Part shown: piece after piece, positions 44,685 through 55,697 of the stretch
Position numbering within the stretch: the first letter of the stretch is position 1
Layout: each line of letters begins with the position of its first letter
Assembly (NCBI RefSeq): GCF_001499965.1
Contig: NZ_LQIT01000009.1
Coordinates: 62,001-126,000, forward strand
Source: Mycobacterium sp. GA-2829
GTDB lineage: Bacteria; Actinomycetota; Actinomycetes; Mycobacteriales; Mycobacteriaceae
Length of the DNA stretch: 64,000 bases
Direction: 5' to 3'
The notes under the pieces: generated by a model
Told to the model about the DNA's origin: nothing
The model's database searches: none
What the model saw: the letters and a program-made list of their open reading frames with translations, nothing else
Position numbers and translations under genes: made by a program

Positions 44685-46613
44685 TCACGCGTCAATGGTC
44701 GGCGCACGTAGGTTGTCCGTTCGCAGGCAACCGGTACGCTTTGCGGCGACGATTGCGATGACCGTCAACATCGCCACAGCACTACTGACTGAGACGATTA
44801 CACCGCCCATTCTCTGGTCGCTCAGAAGGTTCGTCTGCCAGTTCAGCCTCAGTGAACGGTAGAAGTTGCCACCAAGGACAGCCTGCATCTGCACCACCAC
44901 AATGCCTGCGACCACGAACTGGGACAGCGCGAACAACGTCATTGCGACTCGACGCTGCTTGGACATCGGCCCTGGCATTGGCCCCGCGCCGCTGACGGCA
45001 ACGAAGAACAGCGTGCCACTGAACAGGAAAAAGCCGATCGTCGCCATGTGCGCGGCATGGTCGCTCATTGCGACGTCGTAGACGCCCGCAATGCATAGGC
45101 CGTAGACGCCCACCATGAGTATCGCCAGCGCCGTCCACGGTTGGGTGAGTAGGCGCGTCATCGGTGCGGCCACGACGCTCTGAACCCATTCGCGTGGGCC
45201 GGGAGCAGAATTCGGCTCAGCTGCCTTCAGCGCCTTGAGTGCCAGCGTCACAGGCGCGCCCTGGACGAGCAGCGCCGGCACCGCGATGGTGAGCAGCAAT
45301 TGAACGATGGCGTGCATGCTGTACATCGCCGCCATGTACATGCCCAGTCCCGACGAGGTAGCGAATAGCATTGTGATACAACCGATCAGCCAACATATGG
45401 TGCGTCGCTTCGACCACGGGTCCCCACGGCGGGCCAGCCGGTACACCGCAGCGAGGTAGATGCTTGCCATGACGACCGCTGCTGTACCGAAGATGAGGTC
45501 GAATCGCCAATCGGTAAACACTGCAGCAATCGTTGGCGACTCGGAAAGGTCGAATCCGAGCGCAACCTCAGCTGGCGAGGGCTCGCTTCTCGTCGGAGGC
45601 GGCGGAGTGCGACCAAGCCCGACCGCGACTCCGACCGCGATGCCGAACAGGGCAGCCTCGCCGAGCGCGAGCCGCAGGAGCGGTCGACGTGCAGTCGAAT
45701 CATGCTGCAGCGCAGCGATTGCCGAACGCCGTTGGCGCCAGCCAAGAACACCGAGACTAACAAGCGCCGCCACCTTCGCCAGAATCAAGAGTCCATGGGT
45801 ACTGGTCCAGAGGTTCGTCAGGTCGATCCGAACCGCGGCATTGATGAACCCACTGGCAGCCATCGCGACGAAGCATCCAAGCGCCAGTCGCGAGAATCGT
45901 CGAACGGCGAGGTCGGTGTAACTGCCACGGCGCAGCGCGTGTACGACCAGCGCGAGCAGTCCACCGGCCCACAACGACCCGGCAACCAGATGGATGAGCA
46001 GGCTGTTGGTCGCAATATCGTGTGAACCGCCCGTGGAAGAGTGCCCCGTCACGGCGACCGGCACCAAAGTCACCAGCCCCCCGATCAATAGGCCAGGTGT
46101 CCACGACCACCGCAATACCGTCAGACTCGCCACGGCGACGACTGCGGCCAGGATGGAGGTGGTGCGCCACGCCGCAGTGGTTTCGATAAGGCCGGCCGCC
46201 GACCAAACATCCAGCGGTGTCAGCTCAGCTAAGGGCACCCCCGACACATCGGAGACGGTCAGCGCCACCAATAGCGCAGCGCACATCGCCCACACCACAC
46301 AAGCGACCGCGCCGACCCGCACCGCGCGGTACCCATCAACGTCGAGCACTCCACCGGTTTGTGGCGGCACGAGGAAGGCGGCGAACAAGAAGTGCCCGAT
46401 CGTCACCATCGCAGCGATCTCACCGGCGCCGCGCAGGAAGGGCAGCCCGTAGGCAGTGATCGGCCCAGGATCTTTGAGTCCTGTTACCTCAAGCGCGTCG
46501 TCCAACATGAGGGCGCCGATCGCGCCGGCGGTCACGCCCGCCACCAATGCGACACCGAGCAACACCGGCCACACCACCCGGCGACGCTCGCCGGCAACGG
46601 AAGTCGCCGTCAC
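44685..46613 (-). CDS. CopD-CtaG fusion: copper-import/cytochrome oxidase assembly membrane protein
   Basis: 642 residues, about 14-15 helices, GTG start at 46613. N-terminal half resembles the CopD domain (LVTLVPVAVTGHSSTGGSHD..LIHLVAGSLWAGGLLAL with His residues), C-terminal half the caa3-type CtaG domain (YMAAMYSMHAIVQLLLTIAVPALLVQGAP, MSDHAAHMATIGFFLFSG). Same order and length class as M. tuberculosis Rv0102. Expected to deliver copper to cytochrome oxidase. Downstream of ccdA in one leftward operon (40-bp gap). Confidence 0.88.
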   Translation of the reverse strand: MTATSVAGERRRVVWPVLLGVALVAGVTAGAIGALMLDDALEVTGLKDPGPITAYGLPFLRGAGEIAAMVTIGHFLFAAFLVPPQTGGVLDVDGYRAVRVGAVACVVWAMCAALLVALTVSDVSGVPLAELTPLDVWSAAGLIETTAAWRTTSILAAVVAVASLTVLRWSWTPGLLIGGLVTLVPVAVTGHSSTGGSHDIATNSLLIHLVAGSLWAGGLLALVVHALRRGSYTDLAVRRFSRLALGCFVAMAASGFINAAVRIDLTNLWTSTHGLLILAKVAALVSLGVLGWRQRRSAIAALQHDSTARRPLLRLALGEAALFGIAVGVAVGLGRTPPPPTRSEPSPAEVALGFDLSESPTIAAVFTDWRFDLIFGTAAVVMASIYLAAVYRLARRGDPWSKRRTICWLIGCITMLFATSSGLGMYMAAMYSMHAIVQLLLTIAVPALLVQGAPVTLALKALKAAEPNSAPGPREWVQSVVAAPMTRLLTQPWTALAILMVGVYGLCIAGVYDVAMSDHAAHMATIGFFLFSGTLFFVAVSGAGPMPGPMSKQRRVAMTLFALSQFVVAGIVVVQMQAVLGGNFYRSLRLNWQTNLLSDQRMGGVIVSVSSAVAMLTVIAIVAAKRTGCLRTDNLRAPTIDA

Positions 46614-46653
46614 GTTTTGCGCTCCGTCAGCGCAGGAGGCCGCTCACGCACCG

Positions 46654-47424
46654 TCATATCGGAAGTGTGGTGTTGCTGACGAAGACATCGCGCACCCACG
46701 TCACCACCTCATTCCACAATCCGGTCACTAAGGCAATGCCGACGACGACGAGGAGCACGCCGCCGAAAATCTGTATTCGCCGCGTGTTTCGACGGAGCCA
46801 TCCCAGCGCCCCAACTGCGCGACCAGATGCGACTGCCAACAGTACGAAGGGAACACCCAGCCCAAGACAGTAGGCAACGACGAGCAAGACGCCACGCACG
46901 ACATTCGACCCTTCAGTCGCAGAGGCCACTGCGATGACACCCGTCAGCGTCGGACCCAAGCAGGGGGTCCAGCCGAGCCCAAAGACCGCCCCAAGCAGCG
47001 GCGCACCCGCGACCGTTGACAGCGTCTTGGGCGCGAGGCGTGCTTCGCGCTGCAGTGCAGGGATGACACCCATGAACACCAGACCCATCACGATCGTGAT
47101 GACGCCACCCACCCGTTGCAACAACAATCCGTTGCTGATGACGGTTGACGTCAGCCCGAGGATCGCGACCGTGCCCATCAGGAACACCGCCGTGAAGCCG
47201 GCGACGAACAATCCCGCGGCGCCGGCCACCCGTAAGCGCGCAATGATGTGCGGCTGGGCACGTGCCTCGTCGTCGACGCCAACAATGGCCGCCAGATAGG
47301 ACAGGTATCCAGGTACGAGCGGAACAACGCACGGCGATGCGAATGACACCAGCCCAGCCAAGACCGAGACCAACACGGCCAGCAGCACGTGTCCCGACGT
47401 GGCGATCTCCGTGAAACTAGACAC
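46654..47424 (-). CDS. ccdA: CcdA-family thiol-disulfide membrane protein (cytochrome c biogenesis)
   Basis: 256 residues, six helices, GTG at 47424. The two redox Cys lie in symmetrical positions: [15 protein letters not shown] in the first helix and [15 protein letters not shown] in the fourth. Moves reducing power across the membrane to ResA/TlpA-type proteins, two of which are encoded at 8219 and 58843. First gene of an operon with CopD-CtaG and divergent from an LDT, with two operators between. Confidence 0.92.
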   Translation of the reverse strand: MSSFTEIATSGHVLLAVLVSVLAGLVSFASPCVVPLVPGYLSYLAAIVGVDDEARAQPHIIARLRVAGAAGLFVAGFTAVFLMGTVAILGLTSTVISNGLLLQRVGGVITIVMGLVFMGVIPALQREARLAPKTLSTVAGAPLLGAVFGLGWTPCLGPTLTGVIAVASATEGSNVVRGVLLVVAYCLGLGVPFVLLAVASGRAVGALGWLRRNTRRIQIFGGVLLVVVGIALVTGLWNEVVTWVRDVFVSNTTLPI

Positions 47425-47470
47425 GGGTTTCCAAACTCTTCACCTTCACCTGTCCTCAACGGTGGACATC

Positions 47471-47487
47471 TACTACGTAGGTCAGCA
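47471..47487. promoter_or_regulatory. 17-bp operator (imperfect), ccdA side
   Basis: TACTACGTAGGTCAGCA: left arm perfect, right arm CAGCA one or two bases off; 47 bp upstream of ccdA. Confidence 0.42.
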
Positions 47488-47518
47488 GTGATGCTCCAGT
47501 ACCGACTGCAGCATCATC

Positions 47519-47535
47519 TACTATGTAGCTACGTA
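47519..47535. promoter_or_regulatory. 17-bp operator, L,D-transpeptidase side
   Basis: TACTATGTAGCTACGTA: TACTA / ACGTA arms, 7-base spacer, 34 bp before the LDT ATG. Confidence 0.58.
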
Positions 47536-47568
47536 GCAAGCTGGGGGGCGTTGAATAGGAGCAGTCAT

Positions 47569-48510
47569 ATGCGGTGTCCGCCGCTCAGGCCAGTCGCAGC
47601 GATAATGGTATCGGCCTTAGCGGCGATGACGCTGCTTACTGGGACGTCGGCCTCCGCTCAGCCGCCTATACCTGCGCCGGCGCCTGGCGACCCGCTGGCG
47701 ATTCCCGCGCCCACAGCACCGAACCCGTTCGCTCCCGTCCCCGCTCCGCTGTCGGCAGCTGCGGCAAACCCGCCCGCAGGCCAGAATCCCGAGCCGTACC
47801 TCGGCCCGCCGGTCTTCGCGCCTCCTTCGTTCAATCCGGTGAACGGCGCGACGGTCGGCGTGGCCAAACCCATCATCATCAACTTTCAGCGGCCAATCGC
47901 CGATCGGCCTATGGCCGAGCAGGCAGTCCACGTCTCCTCCAACCCGCCGGTTCCCGGGAAGTTCTACTGGATGAGCGCTACCCAGCTCAGGTGGCGCCCG
48001 ATCGACTTCTGGCCCGCCAACACCACTGTCACGATTGACGCGGGAGGCACGAAGTCGAGCTTTCGCACCGGTGATTCGTTGGTGGCGACCATCGACAACG
48101 CGACCCTTCAGATGGAGGTGATGCGAAACGGTGTACTCGAGAAGACAATTCCGGTGTCTCTAGGGAAGCCGGGCTATGACACGCCCAACGGCACCTACTA
48201 TGTGCTCGAGAAGTTCGCCGACATGGTGATGGACTCCTCGACCTACGGCGTGCCCATCGATTCCGCCGAGGGCTACAAGCTCAAAGTCAAAGATGCGGTG
48301 CGCATCAACAACGCGGGCATCTTCGTTCACGGCGCACCCTGGTCGGTGGCGGACCAAGGCAAACGCAACGTCAGCCACGGCTGCCCCAACCTCAGTCCGG
48401 CCAACGCCCAATGGTTCTACGACACGTTTGGCAGCGGCGACCCGGTCGTGGTCAAGAACTCCGTCGGTGTCTACGACGAGAACGATGGTGCGCAGGACTG
48501 GCAAATCTAG
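47569..48510 (+). CDS. L,D-transpeptidase with Pro-rich linker and variant active-site motif
   Basis: 313 residues; ATG 47569 after ATAGGAG. Signal ([20 protein letters not shown]), Pro/Ala linker ([19 protein letters not shown]), Ig-like domain, YkuD. Paralog of 25211-26260, but two conserved places differ: [10 protein letters not shown] instead of [10 protein letters not shown], and SHGCPNLSP instead of SHGC(I/L)N. The Cys nucleophile and the two His remain, so it is probably active with altered loop geometry. Same ending NDGAQDWQI. Confidence 0.92.
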   Translation: MRCPPLRPVAAIMVSALAAMTLLTGTSASAQPPIPAPAPGDPLAIPAPTAPNPFAPVPAPLSAAAANPPAGQNPEPYLGPPVFAPPSFNPVNGATVGVAKPIIINFQRPIADRPMAEQAVHVSSNPPVPGKFYWMSATQLRWRPIDFWPANTTVTIDAGGTKSSFRTGDSLVATIDNATLQMEVMRNGVLEKTIPVSLGKPGYDTPNGTYYVLEKFADMVMDSSTYGVPIDSAEGYKLKVKDAVRINNAGIFVHGAPWSVADQGKRNVSHGCPNLSPANAQWFYDTFGSGDPVVVKNSVGVYDENDGAQDWQI

Positions 48511-48535
48511 CTGTCCCGTGACGGGTCTTCTCGCC

Positions 48536-49252
48536 TCAGCGAGTCGACGGCCACGCCCCCTCGTTATCAGGAGGCGAGGCGTTGTCGCGGACGATGGGCT
48601 GGGCGAACTGCTGCATACAGGCCGTTGAACAGAACCGGTACGACGTGCCCGAATGTGCGATCGTCAATTCTGGGGCGCCCTCCGCGACGTGCATCCGGCA
48701 GACCGGATCCACATGCTCTTGGTGATGAGTACCAATGTCGAGGGCGAATGCGTCGATAGGCGATCCGACGTTGCGCAGCGCCAGCGATCCCAACGCGGTC
48801 ATCGCAGCGAGATCCGCTGCCGAAAGCGCTAATGCGACACCGTCGTTGACGACGATCTGTCCGGCCTGCGCGGCGGTAGCGAGCCTCGCCGCGGTGTTGA
48901 CTGTCGAACCGAAGACGTCTCCGTTCCGCTTCACCACGGGGCCAGCGGCGATGCCTGCCCGCAACATCGGAAAGCCTTGGACGCGACTGATCTCGGCGGT
49001 GAGTCTTCGGAGGAAAGTCACTGCCGTAGCCGGGTTCTCACACACCACCAGCACCGCATCGCCGATTGTCTTGATGACCTCGTCGGCGGGACCGAGAACC
49101 CGTGTGGCTGAGGCGGCGAATGTTTCTGCCAGCTGTGCAGCGATGTGATCGCCGTGGGTTTCGGTGAACGCGGTGAAGCCAGACATGTCGACGAAGACGA
49201 CGGCTGCTTCGACATCGGCGTGCTCGAAGTTCGCTGCTGCACTCAACATCAT
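48536..49252 (-). CDS. Class III nucleotide cyclase domain fused to a YHS domain
   Basis: 238 residues. ATG 49252 overlaps the TGA of the P1B ATPase gene (ATGA); longer frames upstream are inside that gene. Cyclase: VVFVDMSGFTAFTE, IKTIGDAVLVV, FGSTVNTAARLATAAQ. YHS: DPVCRMHVAEGAPELTIAHS ... YRFCSTACMQQFAQ. Direct coupling with a metal ATPase argues that the product signals or responds to metal load. Paralog at 39473-40168. Confidence 0.88.
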   Translation of the reverse strand: MMLSAAANFEHADVEAAVVFVDMSGFTAFTETHGDHIAAQLAETFAASATRVLGPADEVIKTIGDAVLVVCENPATAVTFLRRLTAEISRVQGFPMLRAGIAAGPVVKRNGDVFGSTVNTAARLATAAQAGQIVVNDGVALALSAADLAAMTALGSLALRNVGSPIDAFALDIGTHHQEHVDPVCRMHVAEGAPELTIAHSGTSYRFCSTACMQQFAQPIVRDNASPPDNEGAWPSTR

Positions 49253-51852
49253 CACGGATCCTGTCCGAGCCTCGCGTCCGCCGTAACGCTCGGTTCTGGG
49301 GGACTCGGTGATGGCGACCGGTCCCCCGCTCGGGCTCTCACGGGTTCCATCCGCATCCCTAAGAGCCGAAGTGCATTGGCGACCACGATCAGTGTCGAGC
49401 CCTCGTGAATGAGCACGGCGGGACCGATGCCCAATCCGAGGATCGTCGCTGGAATGAGAAGCGCGACGATGCCGAGACTCGCCCACAGATTCTGCTTGAT
49501 GATCCGTGAGGAGCGGCGACTCAGGCTCACGGCGAACGGCAACGCTCGCAGATCGTCGGCCATCAGCGCGACGTCAGCGGTTTCCAAGGCAACGTCGGAA
49601 CCGGCCGCACCCATCGCGATGCCTACGCTTGCGGCCGCCATTGCGGGCGCGTCGTTGACGCCGTCTCCCACCATGCCCACGCGTCCGTAACGCTCACGCA
49701 GAGCAGCGATCTCAGCCACCTTGTCCTCGGGCATCAGGTCGCCGCGGGCGTAGGCAACACCGACTTCGTCGGCGACGGCGTCGGCCACCCGCTGGTTGTC
49801 TCCGGACAGCATCACGGTCTTTGAAACCCCGATCTCGGCGAGACGGGCGATGACCGCCGACGCTTCTGCGCGAGGAACGTCCATCAGTCCGATCGCACCC
49901 AGCCAACGCTCGCCTGCGCGGACGAGCATCGTGGTGCGCCCGGCCTGTTCGAGGCGCTCCACCTCGCCGGCCAAATAGGCTGGCGGTCGCTCGTTGGCGC
50001 CGGTGAACATTTCGGTCTTGCCGATGCGGACGTCGACCCCTTCGACGGACGCCACGATGCCGCGGCCTGTGAGAGCTCGAACGTCCGTCGCGCGGGGTAC
50101 CGTCGCCCCAGCGAGGCGCTCGCGGCCGTCGCGGACGATGGCACGGGCCAGCGGATGATCGCTCTGCTCCTCAACGGCGACGGCGACAGTAAGAAGCTCC
50201 ACCTCATCGCTGTCCGTGCTGGCAACGACGTCGGCGATCCTGGGCCTGCCCTCGGTGAGGGTGCCGGTCTTGTCGAAAGCCAGCACATCCACCCGGCCCA
50301 ACTCTTCGAGCGCGGCTCCGCCTTTCATCAGGATTCCGGCTCTGGCCGCTCGCGCCACCGCCGACAAAACCGCACTGGGCGTGGCGATCGCCAGCGCACA
50401 CGGACTGGCAGCCACCAGCACGGCGAGTGCGCGATACACGGTGGCAGTGAACGGTTCATCGACCACGAAACCTGCGAACAGCAGCAGGACGACTCCGATG
50501 AGGATCGTCGGCACGAAAATCCGCTGAAACCGGTCGGTGAACCGCTGGGTGGATGTCGTCTTGGTTTGCGCCTCGGCCACCAACCGGACGACTCGGGCCA
50601 GAGTGGAGTCATTGGCGAGCCGAGTCACCTGGATCTCGATGGCGCCGGCACCGTTAATCGTCCCGGCGAACACCCGCGATGCCGCGTCAATGAGGTCGGG
50701 CGACGCCGCGGCTGCCGCCACATCCGGAACCGGATACTTATCGACGGGAACGCTTTCCCCGGTCACGGGGGCCTGATCAACGCTAGTGGCGCCAGCCACG
50801 ACGAAGCCGTCGGCAGCAAGCCGCATGTTGGGTCGCACGACGACGATATCCCCGATGCGCAGGTCGCCCACCGGCACTTCCACAGTGTCGCCCGTGCCGC
50901 CGCGCCGGACCAGTGCCGTCTTCGGAGCGAGCTCGGCGAGCGCTTCGATCGCCCGGCGGGCTCGCCCCATCGCATAGCCCTCCAGCGCGTGGCCGACGCT
51001 GAACAAGAACAGCAGAAGCGCGCCTTCGGCGACTTCACCGAGCGCCGCCGCACCGGCGGCCGACACCAGCATCAGGAAGTCGATCTCGAACCGACCCTGA
51101 CGGACGCTGGCGAAGGCTTCCTGCACGGTGAAGAACGCACCGAAGAAAAAGGCCAGGGAGTAGACCACCAACTCCGCGGAACGCGGTGTGTCGGCGAAGG
51201 TCGCTAGCAACCAACCCACCAGGAGAAGCGTCCCCGCCAGGCCCGCGAAGATCAGCTCGGTGCGCTCGCCAAAGATTCCGCCGTGCTCATGCTGGTGCCC
51301 GGTGTGCTCCCCTTCTTTTACACCGTGGTCCACTGCATGGTCCGTCTCGGCGACAGTCGCAGGTGTCGTGTCTGGCCCGGCGACGGCGGCGATCACGTCT
51401 ACCAATTCCTGGGCCGTGACCGAAGATCGTTCGAACTCCACTTCGAGTGAGGTCGTCGTAGCGGTTGCGGCGACGACGCCGGGCATGCTGGTTAACCTGC
51501 CGACCAGTGCCGTCCTCGTCGATTCGTCATCCTCGGCGGTTCCGGTCAGCAACCAGCGCAGATGGCCGTAATGCGAACTGATGGTTTCGGCGACCTGCCA
51601 AGCGCGTCGTTGCACATCAACTGCCGTCGCCGCGGCAGCGTCGTAGTGCACGCACAGGCGCGGCGTGAGCGTCCCGCCGTCGACGACGTGAACTTCGTCA
51701 ATCAGCGGACTAGCTGCCAAATCGCGCGTCAGACGGTCCGCGCAGCGATCGTCACGGCCTGGCAAGAGGTCCGCCAGGTCAAGCGCCAATGTCTCGTTCG
51801 CCCGGAGACGATCAGCATCGCGGTTCATATCGCACTCGTCGCGACGTGTCAT
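49252..51852 (-). CDS. Large P1B-type metal-exporting ATPase with degenerate HMA domains and His-rich linker
   Basis: 866 residues from ATG 51852. Residues ~1-150 hold two HMA-like folds without CxxC (LIDEVHVVDGG..., MPGVVAATATTTSLEVEFE). Then a His/Glu-rich strip DHAVDHGVKEGEHTGHQHEHG, a plausible metal-binding region. ATPase core: VTGESVPVDKYP, channel SPC (LVAASPCALAIATP), FDKTGTLTEGRP, SDHPLARAIV, GDGVNDAPAMAAASVGIAMG and the C-terminal VLIHEGSTLIVVANA. SPC plus HEG(S)T is the signature of the P1B-4 group (Co/Ni/Fe/Zn). Leaderless promoter within a 26-bp palindrome. Confidence 0.88.
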   Translation of the reverse strand: MTRRDECDMNRDADRLRANETLALDLADLLPGRDDRCADRLTRDLAASPLIDEVHVVDGGTLTPRLCVHYDAAAATAVDVQRRAWQVAETISSHYGHLRWLLTGTAEDDESTRTALVGRLTSMPGVVAATATTTSLEVEFERSSVTAQELVDVIAAVAGPDTTPATVAETDHAVDHGVKEGEHTGHQHEHGGIFGERTELIFAGLAGTLLLVGWLLATFADTPRSAELVVYSLAFFFGAFFTVQEAFASVRQGRFEIDFLMLVSAAGAAALGEVAEGALLLFLFSVGHALEGYAMGRARRAIEALAELAPKTALVRRGGTGDTVEVPVGDLRIGDIVVVRPNMRLAADGFVVAGATSVDQAPVTGESVPVDKYPVPDVAAAAASPDLIDAASRVFAGTINGAGAIEIQVTRLANDSTLARVVRLVAEAQTKTTSTQRFTDRFQRIFVPTILIGVVLLLFAGFVVDEPFTATVYRALAVLVAASPCALAIATPSAVLSAVARAARAGILMKGGAALEELGRVDVLAFDKTGTLTEGRPRIADVVASTDSDEVELLTVAVAVEEQSDHPLARAIVRDGRERLAGATVPRATDVRALTGRGIVASVEGVDVRIGKTEMFTGANERPPAYLAGEVERLEQAGRTTMLVRAGERWLGAIGLMDVPRAEASAVIARLAEIGVSKTVMLSGDNQRVADAVADEVGVAYARGDLMPEDKVAEIAALRERYGRVGMVGDGVNDAPAMAAASVGIAMGAAGSDVALETADVALMADDLRALPFAVSLSRRSSRIIKQNLWASLGIVALLIPATILGLGIGPAVLIHEGSTLIVVANALRLLGMRMEPVRARAGDRSPSPSPPEPSVTADARLGQDP

Positions 51853-51875
51853 ACATGCGACTATACGCATGTATG
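51850..51875. promoter_or_regulatory. 26-bp palindrome overlapping promoter and start codon of the P1B ATPase
   Basis: Arms CATACATGCG and CGCATGTATG, 10-bp perfect, around ACTATA. Read on the minus strand the centre is TATAGT, a good -10 box, seven bases before the ATG, so the transcript is likely leaderless and a repressor here would block it. The shape (long arms, 6-base centre) is that of ArsR/SmtB operators and differs from the 17-bp family. Confidence 0.6.
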
Positions 51876-51962
51876 CATGTACTGAGTCAATACCTACGTT
51901 TGATCGTTCGGTGCGGATGAAGTGCGTCGCCCGACGCCCTGCCCCGGCCCGACCGCGCTCAA

Positions 51963-53765
<1,803 letters not shown>

Positions 53766-53766
53766 C

Positions 53767-53822
53767 TACTGATCTACTCAGTAGATTGTCTACTGAGCAA
53801 TCTAGTACTAATCGGTGTAGTT
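53767..53822. promoter_or_regulatory. Array of three 17-bp operators upstream of ctaD
   Basis: Site A TACTGATCTACTCAGTA (53767-53783, perfect TACTG/CAGTA), site B TACTGAGCAATCTAGTA (53791-53807), site C TACTAATCGGTGTAGTT (53806-53822, one-base overlap with B). A further GATCTACT repeat precedes site A (53755-53762). Phasing of 24 and 15 bp. Confidence 0.65.
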
Positions 53823-53967
53823 GAACACTCCGACTACCGGTAGGCCGCATCACCCGGAAAGGCGGGTGTCCCGCTGGGGCGGGTGCCGAGTACTCGCACC
53901 CGCTCCGGCCACCCCGCCCGACCACGAGGGCTCGACCGTTTCGTTTGCCAGATAGTGCTTAACTACG

Positions 53968-53984
53968 TACGGAACCATCTAGTA
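53968..53984. promoter_or_regulatory. 17-bp operator on the M23 peptidase side
   Basis: TACGGAACCATCTAGTA: TACGG / TAGTA arms, flanked by TACGTA at 53964; 175 bp before the M23 start. Confidence 0.48.
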
Positions 53985-54159
53985 GTCATGGCTGCTCGAA
54001 GAATTGCCTGGTAAATACGCCCTGCAGTTGCGGCGTGCACTTGGCCGGATGGCGCACACGCACGATAAACGGCGATCATGGGCTTGCCGAATCGCGGGGT
54101 GTTCGGTTAGCGTCTCGCCAACCTGATAACGAACCGGTAACGGTAAGGAACGTCTCGAA

Positions 54160-55188
54160 TTGGTGGCTCACCGCCTGACCGCGCGGTCAACTACGCCACA
54201 GAAACATCTGTGGGACGCCGCAGTCACTGAGATCATCCCTGTCAATGAGTTCGGCCCGGCATCGGATTCGAGGGTGGATCGCGGCCCTTTCGCTACCGAC
54301 GTCGAGGTACTGACCGCACCTGAACTCGACGATCTCAATGACCTAGCCGAAGAATGGCCACTACTTCTACTTGCCCCGGTCTCGGCTACACATACATCGC
54401 GATCTTCTCGCCCCGCCGCCTCTGGTCCCACACGCGTGCCCGTTCAAGAAACTCGCCAACGTGCAACGTCGGCCGGTGCGCACCGTCGGATACCCGCGAC
54501 ACATCGGAAAAGGCCTGAGGGCGCTGGGTCAGTGCACGGCCGGCTCGTCGTTGCAGGTGTTGCTGCTGGGGCCATAGCCGCTGGGGCGAATGCGATGGTG
54601 GAAGCGTCGGAAGTTCCGGCCAACCCGACTTTGATCGCGGACGCCACAACAGCGCAAGGCGATTCCGTACCGGACGCGGGGGGAGTGCAGATCGTCCAAG
54701 TAGCCAACAGTTTCGACTCCGCAGTCCACCAAGAAGAACTGGTTCGCGGAGCGGCATTCGCCCAAGAGCGTGCCCAGCGAGAGGCGCGAATGCGACGCCC
54801 GCAGTTCGTCTTCCCGGCCCGTGGCATTTTGACTTCGGGATTCGGAACACGATGGGGCACCCTGCACGCGGGACTCGACATCGCCAACGCCATCGGCACA
54901 CCGATCTATGCCGCAACCGACGGCGAGGTGGTCGCCTCCGGGCCGACACCCGGTTACGGCATGTGGGTCAAGATCCGCGCCTCAGACGGCACGGTCACGC
55001 TCTACGGTCACATCGACACCACCATTGTTCAAGAAGGCGATCGTGTAATGGCCGGCGATCAAATTGCCACCATGGGCAACCGTGGCAACTCGACAGGTCC
55101 GCATCTGCACTTCGAGGTCCACCGCAACGGATCAGACAAGATTGACCCGATGGCGTGGTTGCAGGAGCGCGGAGTGCCCAACCGGTAA
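54160..55188 (+). CDS. M23 (lysostaphin-like) peptidoglycan endopeptidase
   Basis: 342 residues, TTG at 54160 (GTG 54163 possible) after TAAGGAAC. Cytoplasmic-like N-terminal ~100 residues (ITEVIPVNEFG-type opening IIPVNEFGPASD), one membrane segment (LVVAGVAAGAIAAGANAM, ~residue 130), helical linker, and the M23 domain: GFGTRWGTLHAGLDIANAIG (zinc His and Asp), VTLYGHIDT and the GPHLHFEVHRNG with the HxH zinc ligands. All catalytic residues present. Paralog of the gene cut at the left edge. Followed by the BlaI-M56 pair. Confidence 0.92.
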   Translation: MVAHRLTARSTTPQKHLWDAAVTEIIPVNEFGPASDSRVDRGPFATDVEVLTAPELDDLNDLAEEWPLLLLAPVSATHTSRSSRPAASGPTRVPVQETRQRATSAGAHRRIPATHRKRPEGAGSVHGRLVVAGVAAGAIAAGANAMVEASEVPANPTLIADATTAQGDSVPDAGGVQIVQVANSFDSAVHQEELVRGAAFAQERAQREARMRRPQFVFPARGILTSGFGTRWGTLHAGLDIANAIGTPIYAATDGEVVASGPTPGYGMWVKIRASDGTVTLYGHIDTTIVQEGDRVMAGDQIATMGNRGNSTGPHLHFEVHRNGSDKIDPMAWLQERGVPNR

Positions 55189-55284
55189 GAGTGGCTGTTC
55201 GGGCTCTCCAAAAAGAATGCCGCTTGGCCCGTTCTCACATACCCCGCACCTCAGTGCCAAATCGCGTTCACCCCGTAAGCTACC

Positions 55285-55301
55285 TACTGACTAATCCAGG
55301 A
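55285..55301. promoter_or_regulatory. Imperfect 17-bp operator overlapping the BlaI ribosome site
   Basis: TACTGACTAATCCAGGA: TACTG arm, right arm one base off CAGTA and running into the AGGAGG that serves the ATG at 55311. Confidence 0.42.
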
Positions 55302-55310
55302 GGTTTGACC

Positions 55311-55697
55311 ATGGCGCGGGTGCGTGGCTTCGGAGAACTCGAGGCGGCGATCATGGATCGCCTTTGGGATCGAGATCCTGAAACCGACACGACAGTCAGG
55401 GAGATCTTCGACGATTTGAGCACCGAACGCCACATCGCGTACACCACAGTGATGTCGACGATGGACAACTTGCACGGCAAGGGTTGGCTGTCGCGCGTAC
55501 GCGACGGCAAGGCGTACCGCTATCGGCCAACCCTGACGCGAGAAGAGCACAGCGCCCGTCTGATGCTCGAAGCGCTCAGCGGCGGAGGCCGATCGGAGGC
55601 GGTCCTCAGTCATTTCGTGGCGCAGATCGACGCGGAGGAATCAGCGGACTTGCGTGCTGCACTGCGGCGCCTTGCCCGTAAGCGCGGTCCGCGATGA
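55311..55697 (+). CDS. BlaI/MecI/CopY-family transcriptional repressor
   Basis: 128 residues; ATG 55311 after CCAGGAGG. FGELEAAIMDRLW, recognition helix IAYTTVMSTMDNLHGKGWL, C-terminal dimer region ALSGGGRSEAVLSHFV with the conserved RSE. Near-twin of the repressor at 4188-4577. Its stop overlaps the M56 gene. An imperfect operator overlaps its ribosome site. Confidence 0.94.
   Translation: MARVRGFGELEAAIMDRLWDRDPETDTTVREIFDDLSTERHIAYTTVMSTMDNLHGKGWLSRVRDGKAYRYRPTLTREEHSARLMLEALSGGGRSEAVLSHFVAQIDAEESADLRAALRRLARKRGPR

Noticed and set aside
53879..53903. GCGGGTGC / GCACCCGC hairpin as a terminator
   Set aside because: It lies between two divergent starts, so there is no transcript for it to end, and no T run follows. 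Kept only as a possible structural element.
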